A DNA stretch of 64,000 bases from an uncultured Paracoccus sp. (GTDB lineage: Bacteria > Pseudomonadota > Alphaproteobacteria > Rhodobacterales > Rhodobacteraceae): contig NZ_CANKWH010000012.1 in assembly GCF_947487305.1 (NCBI RefSeq), positions 81,485 through 145,484 on the forward strand, in the 5' to 3' direction. Position numbers and translations under genes: made by a program. Below the pieces are notes generated by a model. The model worked only from the letters and a program-made list of their open reading frames with translations. It had not been told where the DNA came from and made no database searches. Positions within the stretch are counted from its first letter, which is position 1; each line of letters opens with the position of its first letter. Below are positions 1 through 9,523 of the stretch, in pieces.

Positions 1-58
1 GGCATGGGTCTCCCCGGCGGAGTTACAGTCCGCTGCCGCACCTTGCAGCTCGTCGCCC
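1..58 (-). tRNA. Probable tRNA-Tyr (anticodon GUA), 5' part only
   Basis: Read on the minus strand, the first 58 bases fold as the 5' two thirds of a tRNA. The parts are a 7-base acceptor strand GGGCGAC (58-52), a 4-bp D stem GCTG/CGGC with a loop containing GG, an anticodon stem GCGGA/TCCGC, and the loop CTGTAAC with anticodon GTA (bases 24-26 on plus). The start of a long variable arm (GGG...CCC) follows, as expected for a class II bacterial tRNA-Tyr. The T arm and 3' acceptor lie outside the window, so the fold cannot be closed. The usual U8 and A14 are not seen in this alignment, which is odd, so an alternative register or a degenerate gene is possible. Confidence 0.65.
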
Positions 59-205
59 GCCGTCGCTATCGGCGTGTGCGGGTGATTAGCTGGCGTGCGG
101 GGGGGCGTCAAGCGGATTTCAGGGGAAGATGTGACCTCTCTGCCAAGGGACTTGCGCGGAGGCTGGCTAACGCGCAATGAGGACCGGACGCGAAAGGAAT
201 GCCAG

Positions 206-1009
206 ATGGCCGAGAAGCCCGGAAAAGCCAAGAAACCCACCTGGGTGATCGACAAGGAACGCGCCCGCCGCGCCTCGGCGGCCGAGACGGTCTGGCTGTT
301 CGGCCTGCACGCGGTGCGCGACGCGCTGGCCAATCCGGCGCGCGAGAAGCTGCGGCTGGTCATCACTCCCAATGCGCGGGACCGGCTTGGCGATCTGCAC
401 GGGATCGAGCCCGAGATCACCGATCCGCGGGTCTTCGACAAGGCTGTGCCGCTGGCCGGCGAAAGCGTCCATCAGGGCGCGGCGCTGGAGGTGAAGCCGC
501 TGAAATGGGGCAGTCTCAGCGAGGCGGCTTTGCGCGCGGCGCCGGGCGAGGTGCGGCCGTTGGTTGTGGCGCTGGACCGGGTGACGGACCCGCATAACAT
601 CGGCGCGGTCCTGCGCACGGCCGAGGTGTTTGGCGCCCGCGCGGTCATCGCGCCGGCGCGGCATTCGGCACCCGAGACAGGGGCGCTGGCCAAGACCGCC
701 TCGGGCGCGCTGGAACGCCAGCCCTATCTGCGCGTGCCGAACCTGGCCGATGCGCTGATCTCGCTGAAGGAGATGGGCTTCATCCTGGTGGGACTCGACG
801 GCACCGGGACCGCGACGCTGCCCGATCTGCTGGCGGATCTGCCGGGCCGGGCGATCTGCCTTGTGCTCGGCGCGGAAGGGCCGGGGATGCGGTCGCGGAC
901 CATGGAGCTGTGTGACCATATCGTGCGGATACCCTTCGCCGCCGATTTCGGATCGCTGAACGTCTCGAACGCGGCGGCTGTTGCACTTTATGCAGCAACG
1001 CGGCCTTAA
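206..1009 (+). CDS. rlmB: RlmB-type 23S rRNA 2'-O-ribose methyltransferase (SpoU/TrmH family)
   Basis: 267 residues. The enzyme is expected to methylate the 2'-OH of G2251 in 23S rRNA using S-adenosylmethionine. A SpoU substrate-binding N-terminal domain (about residues 28-100) is followed by a knotted SPOUT domain. All three SPOUT motifs are visible: motif 1 with DPHNIGAVLRTAE (about 128-140), motif 2 VLGAEGPGMR (about 219-228), and motif 3 IPFAADFGSLNVSNAAA (about 241-257). The ATG at 206 was chosen over the upstream in-frame start at 95 because it follows an AAAGGA ribosome-binding site and begins where family similarity starts. It is divergent from the tRNA-like gene at the window edge. 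RlmB versus the tRNA methyltransferase TrmH cannot be fully separated by eye, but the N-terminal domain favours RlmB. Confidence 0.85.
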   Translation: MAEKPGKAKKPTWVIDKERARRASAAETVWLFGLHAVRDALANPAREKLRLVITPNARDRLGDLHGIEPEITDPRVFDKAVPLAGESVHQGAALEVKPLKWGSLSEAALRAAPGEVRPLVVALDRVTDPHNIGAVLRTAEVFGARAVIAPARHSAPETGALAKTASGALERQPYLRVPNLADALISLKEMGFILVGLDGTGTATLPDLLADLPGRAICLVLGAEGPGMRSRTMELCDHIVRIPFAADFGSLNVSNAAAVALYAATRP

Positions 1010-1098
1010 GGTCACATCAGCGCGACAACTTGCGCGAGCACATTGAGAATCGGCGGCGCGACTGCCAGATTTGGCAGGTTCCGCTGCCAGATTCTGCC

Positions 1099-1509
1099 AT
1101 GAAAACCCTGCTCTTCACCCTGTTCGCCCTGCTGACCCCGATTGCGCCCGTCCATGCACAGGACTGGGCGCTTGGGGGCTTTGATCCCGTCGGCTACCAG
1201 GCCGAGGGTCGGGCGGTTCCGGGGCGCAACGATATCTCGACGCTGTGGCAGGGCATGGTCTGGCATTTCGCGACCGTCGAGAACCGGGCGATGTTCGAGG
1301 CCGATCCGCGCAGCTATGCGCCGGGGCTGAACGGGCTCTGCCCGGTTGCGCTGTCGCGCGGGCGCAGCCAGCCGGGCGATCCGCGCCATTTCGTCATCGT
1401 CGGGCAGCGGGTCTATCTGCTCGGCTCGGACGACAACCAGCGCAGCTTCATGAAGGACCCGCGGGCGATTCTAATGCAGGCACGCAAGGTCTGGGCCTCG
1501 CTGCAATAG
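1099..1509 (+). CDS. Secreted YHS domain-containing protein
   Basis: 136 residues. The N-terminus MKTLLFTLFALLTPIAPVHAQ is a clear Sec signal peptide ending in AxA-type HA-Q, so the mature protein is periplasmic. The rest resembles the YHS domain family: GGFDPVGYQ near the mature N-terminus, WHFATVENRAMFEADP in the middle and CPVALSRG after it. YHS domains are often linked to metal (copper or other heavy metal) handling, but the single cysteine here does not allow a firm metal assignment. The start at 1099 is chosen because it gives the signal peptide; the longer frame from 1030 has a non-conserved charged extension. No operon partner is obvious. Confidence 0.7.
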   Translation: MKTLLFTLFALLTPIAPVHAQDWALGGFDPVGYQAEGRAVPGRNDISTLWQGMVWHFATVENRAMFEADPRSYAPGLNGLCPVALSRGRSQPGDPRHFVIVGQRVYLLGSDDNQRSFMKDPRAILMQARKVWASLQ

Positions 1510-1630
1510 GCCGCTGCAATCACGAATTCGCGACACCTCTGGAACTTTTTGCCGCCGTCACCCATTTATCACTGTAGAACGTGACCCCGGAACGGTCATG
1601 TTCGGATCACTGTCCCTCGTTCCGTGACTT

Positions 1631-1664
1631 GCGCCCGGCCAGATCTCTGGACCGGGCGCCTTTT
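1631..1664 (+). terminator. Rho-independent terminator
   Basis: GCGCCCGG (1631-1638) pairs perfectly with CCGGGCGC (1652-1659) around a 13-base loop and is followed by C and TTTT (1661-1664). It lies in the 194-base gap after the YHS gene and just before the CoA-binding gene, so it probably ends transcription coming from upstream. Confidence 0.65.
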
Positions 1665-1703
1665 ATATGCAAGGCTGGCGCAACCTTTGGATGAGGGAAT
1701 GTC

Positions 1704-2159
1704 ATGTCACAAAGTTTGGCCGAGAGCATCGACGAAGCTGATCTGCTTGACCGCGAAATCGCTGAGATTGCGCGCAAAACCCGCGTGGTTGCGATGGTGG
1801 GCCTGTCGCCGAATCAGGACCGTCCCAGCTGGGGCGTGGCCCGATATCTGCAGTCGCAGGGCATCCGGGTGATCCCGGTGAATCCCGGCCATGCCGGGCA
1901 TACCATTCTGGACGAAGTGGTCTATCCCGACCTTGCCTCGATCCCCGAGGATGCCGGGATCGACATGGTCGACATCTTCCGCCGCTCGGATGCCGTGGGC
2001 CCGATCGTTGATCAGGCCTTGACACACCTGCCGCGTCTCAAGGTGATCTGGACCCAGCTTGGCGTCTACGATGATGCAGCCGCCGCGCAGGCTCGTCGCC
2101 GTGGCGTGAGCGTGGTGCAGGACCGCTGCCCGAAGATCGAGTTTCCGCGCTTCCTTTGA
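1704..2159 (+). CDS. CoA-binding domain protein (YccU-like)
   Basis: 151 residues, the usual length for stand-alone CoA-binding (Rossmann-like) proteins of the YccU type. The glycine-containing nucleotide-binding start VVAMVGLSPNQDRPSWGVARYL (about residues 28-49) is followed by VIPVNPGHAGHTILDE and the family stretch DMVDIFRRSDAVGPIVDQAL. The C-terminus has VWTQLGVYDDAAAAQARRRGVSVVQDRCPKIE in the family's pattern. These proteins bind CoA or acyl-CoA; their physiological role is not established. A GAGGGA ribosome-binding site precedes the ATG. The gene is monocistronic, between a terminator at 1631 and one at 2183. Confidence 0.85.
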   Translation: MSQSLAESIDEADLLDREIAEIARKTRVVAMVGLSPNQDRPSWGVARYLQSQGIRVIPVNPGHAGHTILDEVVYPDLASIPEDAGIDMVDIFRRSDAVGPIVDQALTHLPRLKVIWTQLGVYDDAAAAQARRRGVSVVQDRCPKIEFPRFL

Positions 2160-2182
2160 GACGCTGATCGGGAACGAAAATA

Positions 2183-2208
2183 GGCCGCAGCATCTGCTGC
2201 GGCCTTTC
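2183..2208 (+). terminator. Bidirectional terminator between convergent genes
   Basis: GGCCGCAG (2183-2190) pairs with CTGCGGCC (2197-2204) around a 6-base loop, followed by TTTC. It lies between the ends of the convergent CoA-binding gene (+) and OmpA-family gene (-). On the minus strand the stem is followed by TATTTTC, so it can serve both genes. Confidence 0.75.
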
Positions 2209-2232
2209 TCGTTCGGGTCAGTGGCGACAGGC

Positions 2233-4221
2233 TCAGTTCGCCTGCGCGGTCTGCAAGAGGTCGGTGATCCGGCGGACCGAGGCGCGGCGATTGGCGCGGA
2301 TATCGCCCTCGGCGCGGACTTTCAGGAATTGCTCGCCATAGCCCTGCACCACCATATTCTCCGGCGGCACGTCGAAATATTCCGACAGCGCCAGTGCCAC
2401 CGATTCCGCCCGGCGATCCGACAGCGCCAGGTTCATCGCGCCGGCGCCCACGGTGTCGGTGTGACCCTCGATCATGAAGACCTCGCGCGGGTTCTTGGCG
2501 ACGGCGTCCTGGATCACCCGGCCAAGCGAGGCCAGCTGCTGGGCCTGGCTGGGATTGATCGCGGCCGAGCCGGTATCGAAGGTGATCGCGTCGATGTTCA
2601 CCGGCGCGACCAGCGCCCGCACCTCGGGGATGTTGCGGATCTGGCCGAGGGTAAAGCGGCGGTCGATACTGGATTCACGCTGCAGAGCGGCGCGCAGCTC
2701 GTCTTCGGACAGCGTGCCGGTGGTGGTCTGGACCGGCGCGGGTTCGGGCAGGCTGGCCACGTCCACCGGCCTTACATCGGCAGTGTCGTCGATCAGCATG
2801 GTCGACTTGCCATCCGCTGCGATCAGCGTGCGGCGCAGCACGCGCAGGTCAGCGTCGCGGATGGTCACGACCTTGCTGCCATCCTCGCGGGTGACGATGG
2901 TGCGCGACGAGCCGTCGTCGAAGTTCTCGGTCGCAACGGTGCTGCCCGGCTGGCGCAGCAGCGCGACCTCGTCCTTGATCACCTCCTGGCTGCCATCGGC
3001 GCGTTCAACCACCACGCGGTCGGGGGTTGCCAGCGCCACCTGCCGGTTTTTGTTCAGCATCGAGCCGACCGCCACCGCGCCCAATCCCAGGATCAGCGCC
3101 TTGGCGAGGTCGTTGTCATCCTTGTTCTCGGCGGCGGTATTGCGCTGCGGGGCCTCGCCGGTGGCAGCCTGCTGCAGAGCCGCGCGAAGGCTGGCCTCGA
3201 AATCCTCGGCCGAGGAGCGGGTGTTCTCCTTGGTCACTTTCTCCGCCTCGATCACGCGGCCTGCGCCCTCGCTTGCCTCGAGCGCAGCCGCTATGGGCGA
3301 TTTGGCGGCGGCTGCGGCCTCCTTGGCGGCGGCGGTTGCGACGGTGTCGGCTTCGGGTGCGCGCGGCACGACCTTGCCCTCGGCGGTGACCGTATTGGTC
3401 TGGCTGGATTGCGCCAGCAGGGCGACATCGCCACGATCATTGGCGATAACCGCGATTCCGCGCGGTGTCATCATCGCGACACCCTTGGCGCAGGGTTGGG
3501 CGCCGCCGTCCTGGCACGAGAGATCCGCGAGGGTCAGACCTGAATCGATCTCGGAGGTCAGCACCCCGGCAAGGCGCGGCATGTCCTCGAGGCGCTGGCG
3601 GGCCCGATCACTGGTTGCAAGGTGCAGACGCGGAGACGATTCGACTGCGGGTCTTTCGGATTTGGCGGTCTTCTCGGTAGCGCCAAGCTCGGCCGCAATG
3701 GCGGCGGCCAGCGCTGCGGCGTTGGGTTCGCTCTCGCCAACCACAGCTGCAATGGCAGCCTCCGCCGCTGCGGCGGCATCACCGCCCTGTGTTCCTTCCA
3801 GCGCCAGGGCGAGGGCCCCGGCCACGCTCTCGGTGGTGGCCTCGGCGACGGCAGGACGCGCGCCATCGCGCGGGGTCAGCTTGCCCTCGGCATCGGCCTC
3901 GTTCACCTGCTGCCGCTCTGGCGCAAGGATGATGGTGTCGTCCTCGGCCACCTCGACTATGACGCCGCGCGGGGTCATCAGCCGCACCTTGTCGCCACAG
4001 GGCCGGGCGTCGCCATTGGCGCAGATCAGGCTGTCGACCGTCAGCCCGGCGGCCAGTTCATCCTGCAGCGCCGAGGCGAGGTTGGGCATCTCGGTCGAGC
4101 GTTTCTCGGCCTCTTTCGACGCGCGGTCATTCGGCAGGCGCATCTCGGCCAAGGCAAGCTGCGGCATCAGCAGCGCGATGGTGGCGGCGATGGCTGTGGT
4201 ATTATGAATGATCCGGCGCAT
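2233..4221 (-). CDS. OmpA-family outer membrane/periplasmic protein with duplicated N-terminal module
   Basis: 662 residues. The signal peptide MRRIIHNTTAIAATIALLMP... ends near ALAE. Two similar modules follow, at about residues 45-120 and 213-290. Each has the order LAxxLxxExxxGLT, a C-x7-C pair (C67/C75 and C236/C244), LMTPRG or MMTPRG, and EGKLTPR or EGKVVPR. An Ala-rich linker and a short hydrophobic stretch (ALILGLGAVAVGSML, near 415) come next, then a C-terminal OmpA-like domain (about 540-662) with GHTDTVG and NLALSDRRAESV, the peptidoglycan-binding pattern. The upstream in-frame start at 4362 would add 47 residues in front of the signal peptide, so 4221 is chosen. The protein probably links the envelope to peptidoglycan; the function of the twin modules is unknown. 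Confidence 0.8.
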   Translation of the reverse strand: MRRIIHNTTAIAATIALLMPQLALAEMRLPNDRASKEAEKRSTEMPNLASALQDELAAGLTVDSLICANGDARPCGDKVRLMTPRGVIVEVAEDDTIILAPERQQVNEADAEGKLTPRDGARPAVAEATTESVAGALALALEGTQGGDAAAAAEAAIAAVVGESEPNAAALAAAIAAELGATEKTAKSERPAVESSPRLHLATSDRARQRLEDMPRLAGVLTSEIDSGLTLADLSCQDGGAQPCAKGVAMMTPRGIAVIANDRGDVALLAQSSQTNTVTAEGKVVPRAPEADTVATAAAKEAAAAAKSPIAAALEASEGAGRVIEAEKVTKENTRSSAEDFEASLRAALQQAATGEAPQRNTAAENKDDNDLAKALILGLGAVAVGSMLNKNRQVALATPDRVVVERADGSQEVIKDEVALLRQPGSTVATENFDDGSSRTIVTREDGSKVVTIRDADLRVLRRTLIAADGKSTMLIDDTADVRPVDVASLPEPAPVQTTTGTLSEDELRAALQRESSIDRRFTLGQIRNIPEVRALVAPVNIDAITFDTGSAAINPSQAQQLASLGRVIQDAVAKNPREVFMIEGHTDTVGAGAMNLALSDRRAESVALALSEYFDVPPENMVVQGYGEQFLKVRAEGDIRANRRASVRRITDLLQTAQAN

Positions 4222-4470
4222 GGCGCTCCTCTCCGGCTGATCGGTCCTCAGCCTTGATAACAGGCGGCAAACCGACCGGTTCCCAACAACTGCGTGACAG
4301 TTCCGTGAGATCGTGGACGGACCGCATCCGTTGAGGGCAGACTGGGAAAGCGCACAGCGCAATTGTTCGTGAGCCGCGCTGCCATGGGAAAGGGCGCCGC
4401 GTCAACCGCTGCGCCCTCATCATCTTCACCGAAATATCCCGGTCCGAGGCGCAGCGCCCCTCGATCAGTC

Positions 4471-5316
4471 TCAGACGCCGTCGCCGACGAAGGCCTTTTC
4501 GACCACGAATTGCTTCGGGTCCGAGTTCGCACCTTCGACCAGGCCAAAGCCTTCCAGCACCGCCTTCACATCGACGTTGAAGGCAAGGCTGCCGCAGATC
4601 ATCGCGCGGTCATTCTCGACCGACATGGGCGGCAGGTTCAGATCGGTGAAGACCTTGCCTGAGGTCAGGTTGTCGGTGATGCGGCCCATGAAGGGCGTCT
4701 CTTCCCGCGTGGTGGTCGGGTAGTAGAGCAGGCGCGAGGCGAATTCCTCGCCGTAGAGCTCGCCCAGCAGCGGGTCATGGCGCAGGTTCTCGACCAGTTC
4801 GCGGCCATAGGCCAACTCATCGGCATTGCGGCAGGTATGCATCATGATGACCTGCTCGTACCGCTCGTAGGTTTCCGGGTCGCGCATCAGGCTGGCGAAG
4901 GGCGCGATGCCGGTGCCGGTGGCAAGGAACCACATCCGCTTGCCGGGCAGCAGCGCGTCGAGGACCAGCGTGCCCACCGGCTTCGGTCGCAGGATGATCT
5001 CGTCCCCCGGCTGGATATGCTGCAGCTTCGAGGTCAGCGGGCCATCGGGCACCTTGATCGAATAGAATTCCAGCTCGTCATCCCAGTTGGGCGAGGCGAT
5101 GGAATAGGCCCTGAGCAGCGGTTTGCCATTGTCGCCGGTCAGGCCGATCATGACGAACTCGCCCGAGCGGAAGCGCAGGCTGGCCGGGCGGGTCACGCGG
5201 AACGAGAACAGGTGATCGTTCCAGTGGCGCACTGCGGTCACGGTCTGCGCATCGGGCATGGTCTTGGCCGGCTTGGCGGCAGCGGTCGCGTCGGTCACGG
5301 TAAGGTCCAGCGTCAT
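4471..5316 (-). CDS. fpr: Ferredoxin/flavodoxin-NADP+ reductase
   Basis: 281 residues, the size of bacterial plant-type FAD reductases. The FAD-binding motif RAYSIASP is followed by YSIKVPDGPLTSKLQ, the NADP(H)-binding GTGIAPFASLMRD, the HTCRNADELAY segment and the CGS nucleotide-binding loop. The C-terminus ends in VVEKAFVGDGV, as in Rhodobacter-type FPR. It exchanges electrons between NADPH and ferredoxin in the cytoplasm. Its place as last gene of the cys operon suggests that it supplies reduced ferredoxin to the sulfite reductase encoded upstream. ATG 5316 follows AGGAAG; an in-frame start at 5349 lacks such a site. There is a 69-base gap to DUF934. Confidence 0.9.
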   Translation of the reverse strand: MTLDLTVTDATAAAKPAKTMPDAQTVTAVRHWNDHLFSFRVTRPASLRFRSGEFVMIGLTGDNGKPLLRAYSIASPNWDDELEFYSIKVPDGPLTSKLQHIQPGDEIILRPKPVGTLVLDALLPGKRMWFLATGTGIAPFASLMRDPETYERYEQVIMMHTCRNADELAYGRELVENLRHDPLLGELYGEEFASRLLYYPTTTREETPFMGRITDNLTSGKVFTDLNLPPMSVENDRAMICGSLAFNVDVKAVLEGFGLVEGANSDPKQFVVEKAFVGDGV

Positions 5317-5385
5317 GGTCGGTCTTCCTGAAGTCTTTAGGTCAAGCACGGGGCAGGGGGAAGCCCGCCGCCGCCTCTGAGGTGC

Positions 5386-5763
5386 TCATCCGGCAAGGCG
5401 GTCGCGGTGGTTCCAGTCCTGCCAGTCGGCGCGGGCCAGCCACTGTTCCTGCGGCTGGCGCTTGGCCAGTTCGGCGGAAATCTCGACCTCGTCGAAACCC
5501 ACGCGGCGGGCCATGGCATATTGATCGGCGATCAGCTTGCCCGTCGCGCGCAGCCGGCCTTCATAGCCGAGGGCGCGCAGCCGGCGGGCCAGCGTAAAGC
5601 CGCGCCCGTCGGTCATGGCCGGGAAATCGATGGCGATCAGGCTGCGATGCAGGTGATCCACCAGATCCTCGGGCGAACTGTCCGGGGCCAGCGTGACCTC
5701 GGCGGCGTCGCCCTGCGGATGAAACCCGTCGTCGCGGACGATGATGGTTTCGCTGTCGCTCAT
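5386..5763 (-). CDS. DUF934 protein of the sulfite-reduction operon
   Basis: 125 residues. It matches the DUF934 family that is encoded beside cysI in many proteobacteria: SSPEDLVDHLHRSLIAIDFPAMTDGRGFTLARRLR followed by GYEGRLRATGKLIADQYAMARRVGFDEVEIS. The biochemical role is not established; the association with assimilatory sulfite reduction is by gene neighbourhood. The ATG at 5763 overlaps the cysH stop by 4 bases (ATGA), showing translational coupling. The longer open frame to 5991 runs inside cysH and is not the real start. Confidence 0.8.
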   Translation of the reverse strand: MSDSETIIVRDDGFHPQGDAAEVTLAPDSSPEDLVDHLHRSLIAIDFPAMTDGRGFTLARRLRALGYEGRLRATGKLIADQYAMARRVGFDEVEISAELAKRQPQEQWLARADWQDWNHRDRLAG

Positions 5764-6495
5764 GCCGGAACCTTTCCGCCCTGCGGCACACGCACCATGC
5801 GCCCGCCGATGAAGTGAATGCCGCATTCGGTCTTTTCCGAACCGCGCCAACGGCCGGCGCGCGGATCCTCGCCCGGTTTCACCGGCGAGGTGCAGGGGGC
5901 GCAGCCGATCGAGGGATAGCCCTTGGCCACCAGCGGGTGACGGGGCAGGTTGTTCTCGATCATGTAATCCTGCACGTCGCTCGAACGCCAATGCGCCAGC
6001 GGGTTGATGCGCAGCCGGGCGGGGGGCTCGGGCTCGAAGAATTCAAGCTCGGTCCGCTGGCCGCCCTGGAACCGTTTGCGCCCGGTGATCCAGGCGTCAA
6101 AGCCCGAGAGCGCGGCTTCCAGCGGAACGGTCTTCCTCAGGTCGCAGCAGGCATCGGTGTTGAACTGGTGCAGAGTGCCATCGGGGTCGTGGCGGGCGAT
6201 CTCGGCGTCGGAGGCCTGGATCACCTGCACATTGGTCAGCCCCAGCTTTTGCGCCACCTCGCGCTGATAGGCCAGCGTCTCGGGGAACAGCATCTGCGTG
6301 TCGATGAAGAGGACCGGCAGGCCGGGCGCGACGACGCTGACCATGTGCAAGAGCACGACCGATTCCGCCCCGAAGGAGGAAACCAGTGCCACCCGCCCAA
6401 GCTCGGGGTCCTTGACCGCGCGGCGCAGAACTTCGGTCGCCGCGTGGTGGCGATACCGGTCGTTCAGGCGCGCGGCACGGCTGTCAAGCGTGCCA

Positions 6496-6503
<8 letters not shown>
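5760..6503 (-). CDS. cysH: Assimilatory adenylylsulfate (APS) reductase, thioredoxin-dependent
   Basis: 247 residues. The enzyme reduces adenylylsulfate to sulfite and AMP using thioredoxin. The PP-loop-like SSFGAESVVLLHM lies at residues 42-54, RKRFQGGQR at 142-150, and the catalytic ECGIH near the C-terminus (C227). The extra cysteines C119-C120 and C201-x2-C204 are the [4Fe-4S] ligands that mark APS reductases; PAPS reductases lack them. It overlaps the end of cysI by 8 bases and the start of DUF934 by 4, so these genes are tightly coupled. No sulfate adenylyltransferase gene (cysD or cysN) is in the window. Confidence 0.92.
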
Positions 6504-8146
<1,643 letters not shown>

Positions 8147-8154
<8 letters not shown>

Positions 8155-8509
8155 GGCTGGCCTCGAGCGGGTGGACGGCGGCATTTTCGTTGGCGGCCTG
8201 CTTCTCGGCCTGAATGCCGTGGAAATAATTCGACGGACCGCGCTGGCGGAAGGCCTCGCGGAAATGCGTCGGCTCGGGGCCGTTCGGGCCGCGCCGGGCC
8301 TCGACCAGATAGGGGCCGACAACAATATTGGACTGACCGATGGCCTTGAGCAAAGCGAGGTCGGCAATCGCCTCGTCCTCGAAGATCGTCGCCTGCGCGG
8401 GATCGGCGGTCCAGCCATCCTCGCACATCCAGACGTTATGGCCTTCGCGCAGATTGTTCGCGGTGATGACGCCGGGTTTGGCGATCGTCGGAATGAAGGC
8501 TTTGCTCAT
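8147..8509 (-). CDS. DUF2849 protein, first gene of the cys operon
   Basis: 120 residues. The start MSKAFIPTIAKPGVITANNLREGHNVW and the segment WTADPAQATIFEDEAIADLAL are typical of DUF2849, a small family found directly upstream of cysI in alphaproteobacteria. No catalytic motif is visible and its function is unknown; association with sulfite reduction is by context. It is the first gene of the minus-strand operon, with AT-rich promoter-like sequence 30-60 bases upstream and a divergent Lrp gene beyond. In many relatives a siroheme synthase gene (cysG) precedes it; none is present here. Confidence 0.8.
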
Positions 8510-8536
8510 TTTTCTGCCCTTTCGGTGGATGGGTTC

Positions 8537-8575
8537 AATATAGAATTTTGTTCTGGATTTTGGCAGACGGGTCTG
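8537..8575. promoter_or_regulatory. Divergent control region between the cys operon and lrp
   Basis: On the minus strand TATATT (8542-8537) is a good -10 for the cys operon. The inverted repeat AGAA-TTTTG-TTCT (8542-8554) lies between this -10 and its -35 position. A second palindrome, CAGACGGGTCTG (8564-8575), lies 10 bases away. Both are plausible sites for the divergently encoded Lrp/AsnC regulator. The elements are seen; their use is inferred. Confidence 0.45.
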
Positions 8576-8608
8576 TGAAATAAGGACGATACGACCCATG
8601 GGGCCAAG

Positions 8609-9124
8609 ATGTCGGAACATGCTTCCCAGAATGCTGCACATGCACAAACACCTGTCCGTTTGGACGAGGTAGACCGCAAAATCCTGTCCCTGCTGCAAGA
8701 GGACGCCAGCCTGTCGCTGGACCAGATTGCCGACCGGGTGGGGGCCTCGAAAACGCCTGTGTGGAACAGAATCCGCAAGCTGCGCGAGGCCGGGGTGATC
8801 CGCCGGCAGGTGGCGATTCTGGACCCCGAGGCGCTGGGGCTGGAGGCCTGTTTCTTCGTGCTGATCCGCACCAGCGAGCACGAGAAGGACTGGGCCGCAC
8901 GCTTCCTGAAGGCGCTGCGCGAGCGGCCCGAGGTGATCGAGGCGCATCGCCTGGCCGGAGACATCGATTACATCCTGAAAGTGCAGGTGCGGAACGCCCG
9001 CGCCTATGACCGCTTCTATCAGTCGCTGATCAGCGAGGTCAGGATCCATAATGTCACGGCGCTGTTGTCGATGGAGGAGATCAAGAACTCCACCGCGCTT
9101 CCCATCCCCGAGGCGACCCTCTAG
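8609..9124 (+). CDS. Lrp/AsnC-family transcriptional regulator
   Basis: 171 residues. The N-terminal helix-turn-helix (about residues 18-75) begins LDEVDRKILSLLQEDASLSLDQIADRVGASKTPVWNRIRKLREAGVI. The C-terminal RAM domain (about 80-165) contains AHRLAGDIDYILKVQVRNARAYDRF, the usual effector-binding and oligomerisation region. The gene is divergent from the sulfite-reduction operon with a roughly 100-base shared control region, so it probably senses a sulfur amino acid or related metabolite and controls that operon; this is inference. It is followed after 27 bases by arsC on the same strand, so lrp, arsC and arsH may be co-transcribed. Confidence 0.88.
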   Translation: MSEHASQNAAHAQTPVRLDEVDRKILSLLQEDASLSLDQIADRVGASKTPVWNRIRKLREAGVIRRQVAILDPEALGLEACFFVLIRTSEHEKDWAARFLKALRERPEVIEAHRLAGDIDYILKVQVRNARAYDRFYQSLISEVRIHNVTALLSMEEIKNSTALPIPEATL

Positions 9125-9151
9125 GGTTCGGGGGGCAACAACGGAGGCGTC

Positions 9152-9523
9152 ATGGCCGACGACTACACGATCTGGCACAATCCGAGATGTTCGACCTCGC
9201 GCTTCGTGCTGGAGGCGCTGCGGCGCGGCGGCATCGAGCCGGTGGTTCGGGACTATCAGAAGGATCCGCCCTCGGTCGACGAGTTGCGCGCGGTCCTGGC
9301 GGCGTTGGACGGCACGCCACGCGACCTGCTGCGGCGCAAGGGCGATCTCTATCTCGAGATGGGGCTGGATGATCCCGGGCTGACCGACGAGCAGTTGCTG
9401 CATGTGCTGTCGTCGCATCCGCAATTGATCGAGCGTCCGCTGGTCATTGCGCCGATGGGCACAATGCTGTGCCGCCCCAAGGACCGGGTCTTCGATCTGC
9501 TGCCGCAGAGTCAGACGACCTGA
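9152..9523 (+). CDS. arsC: Arsenate reductase, glutaredoxin-dependent type
   Basis: 123 residues. The active-site motif HNPRCSTSR carries catalytic Cys13. Later landmarks match plasmid R773 Ars[10 protein letters not shown] (the R60 region), [21 protein letters not shown] (the R94 and R107 region). The enzyme reduces arsenate to arsenite in the cytoplasm with glutathione/glutaredoxin. The last base of its stop codon is the first base of the arsH start (TGATG), so the two are translationally coupled. No ArsR repressor and no arsenite efflux pump (ArsB or Acr3) gene is nearby, so resistance would need a pump encoded elsewhere. Confidence 0.88.
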   Translation: MADDYTIWHNPRCSTSRFVLEALRRGGIEPVVRDYQKDPPSVDELRAVLAALDGTPRDLLRRKGDLYLEMGLDDPGLTDEQLLHVLSSHPQLIERPLVIAPMGTMLCRPKDRVFDLLPQSQTT

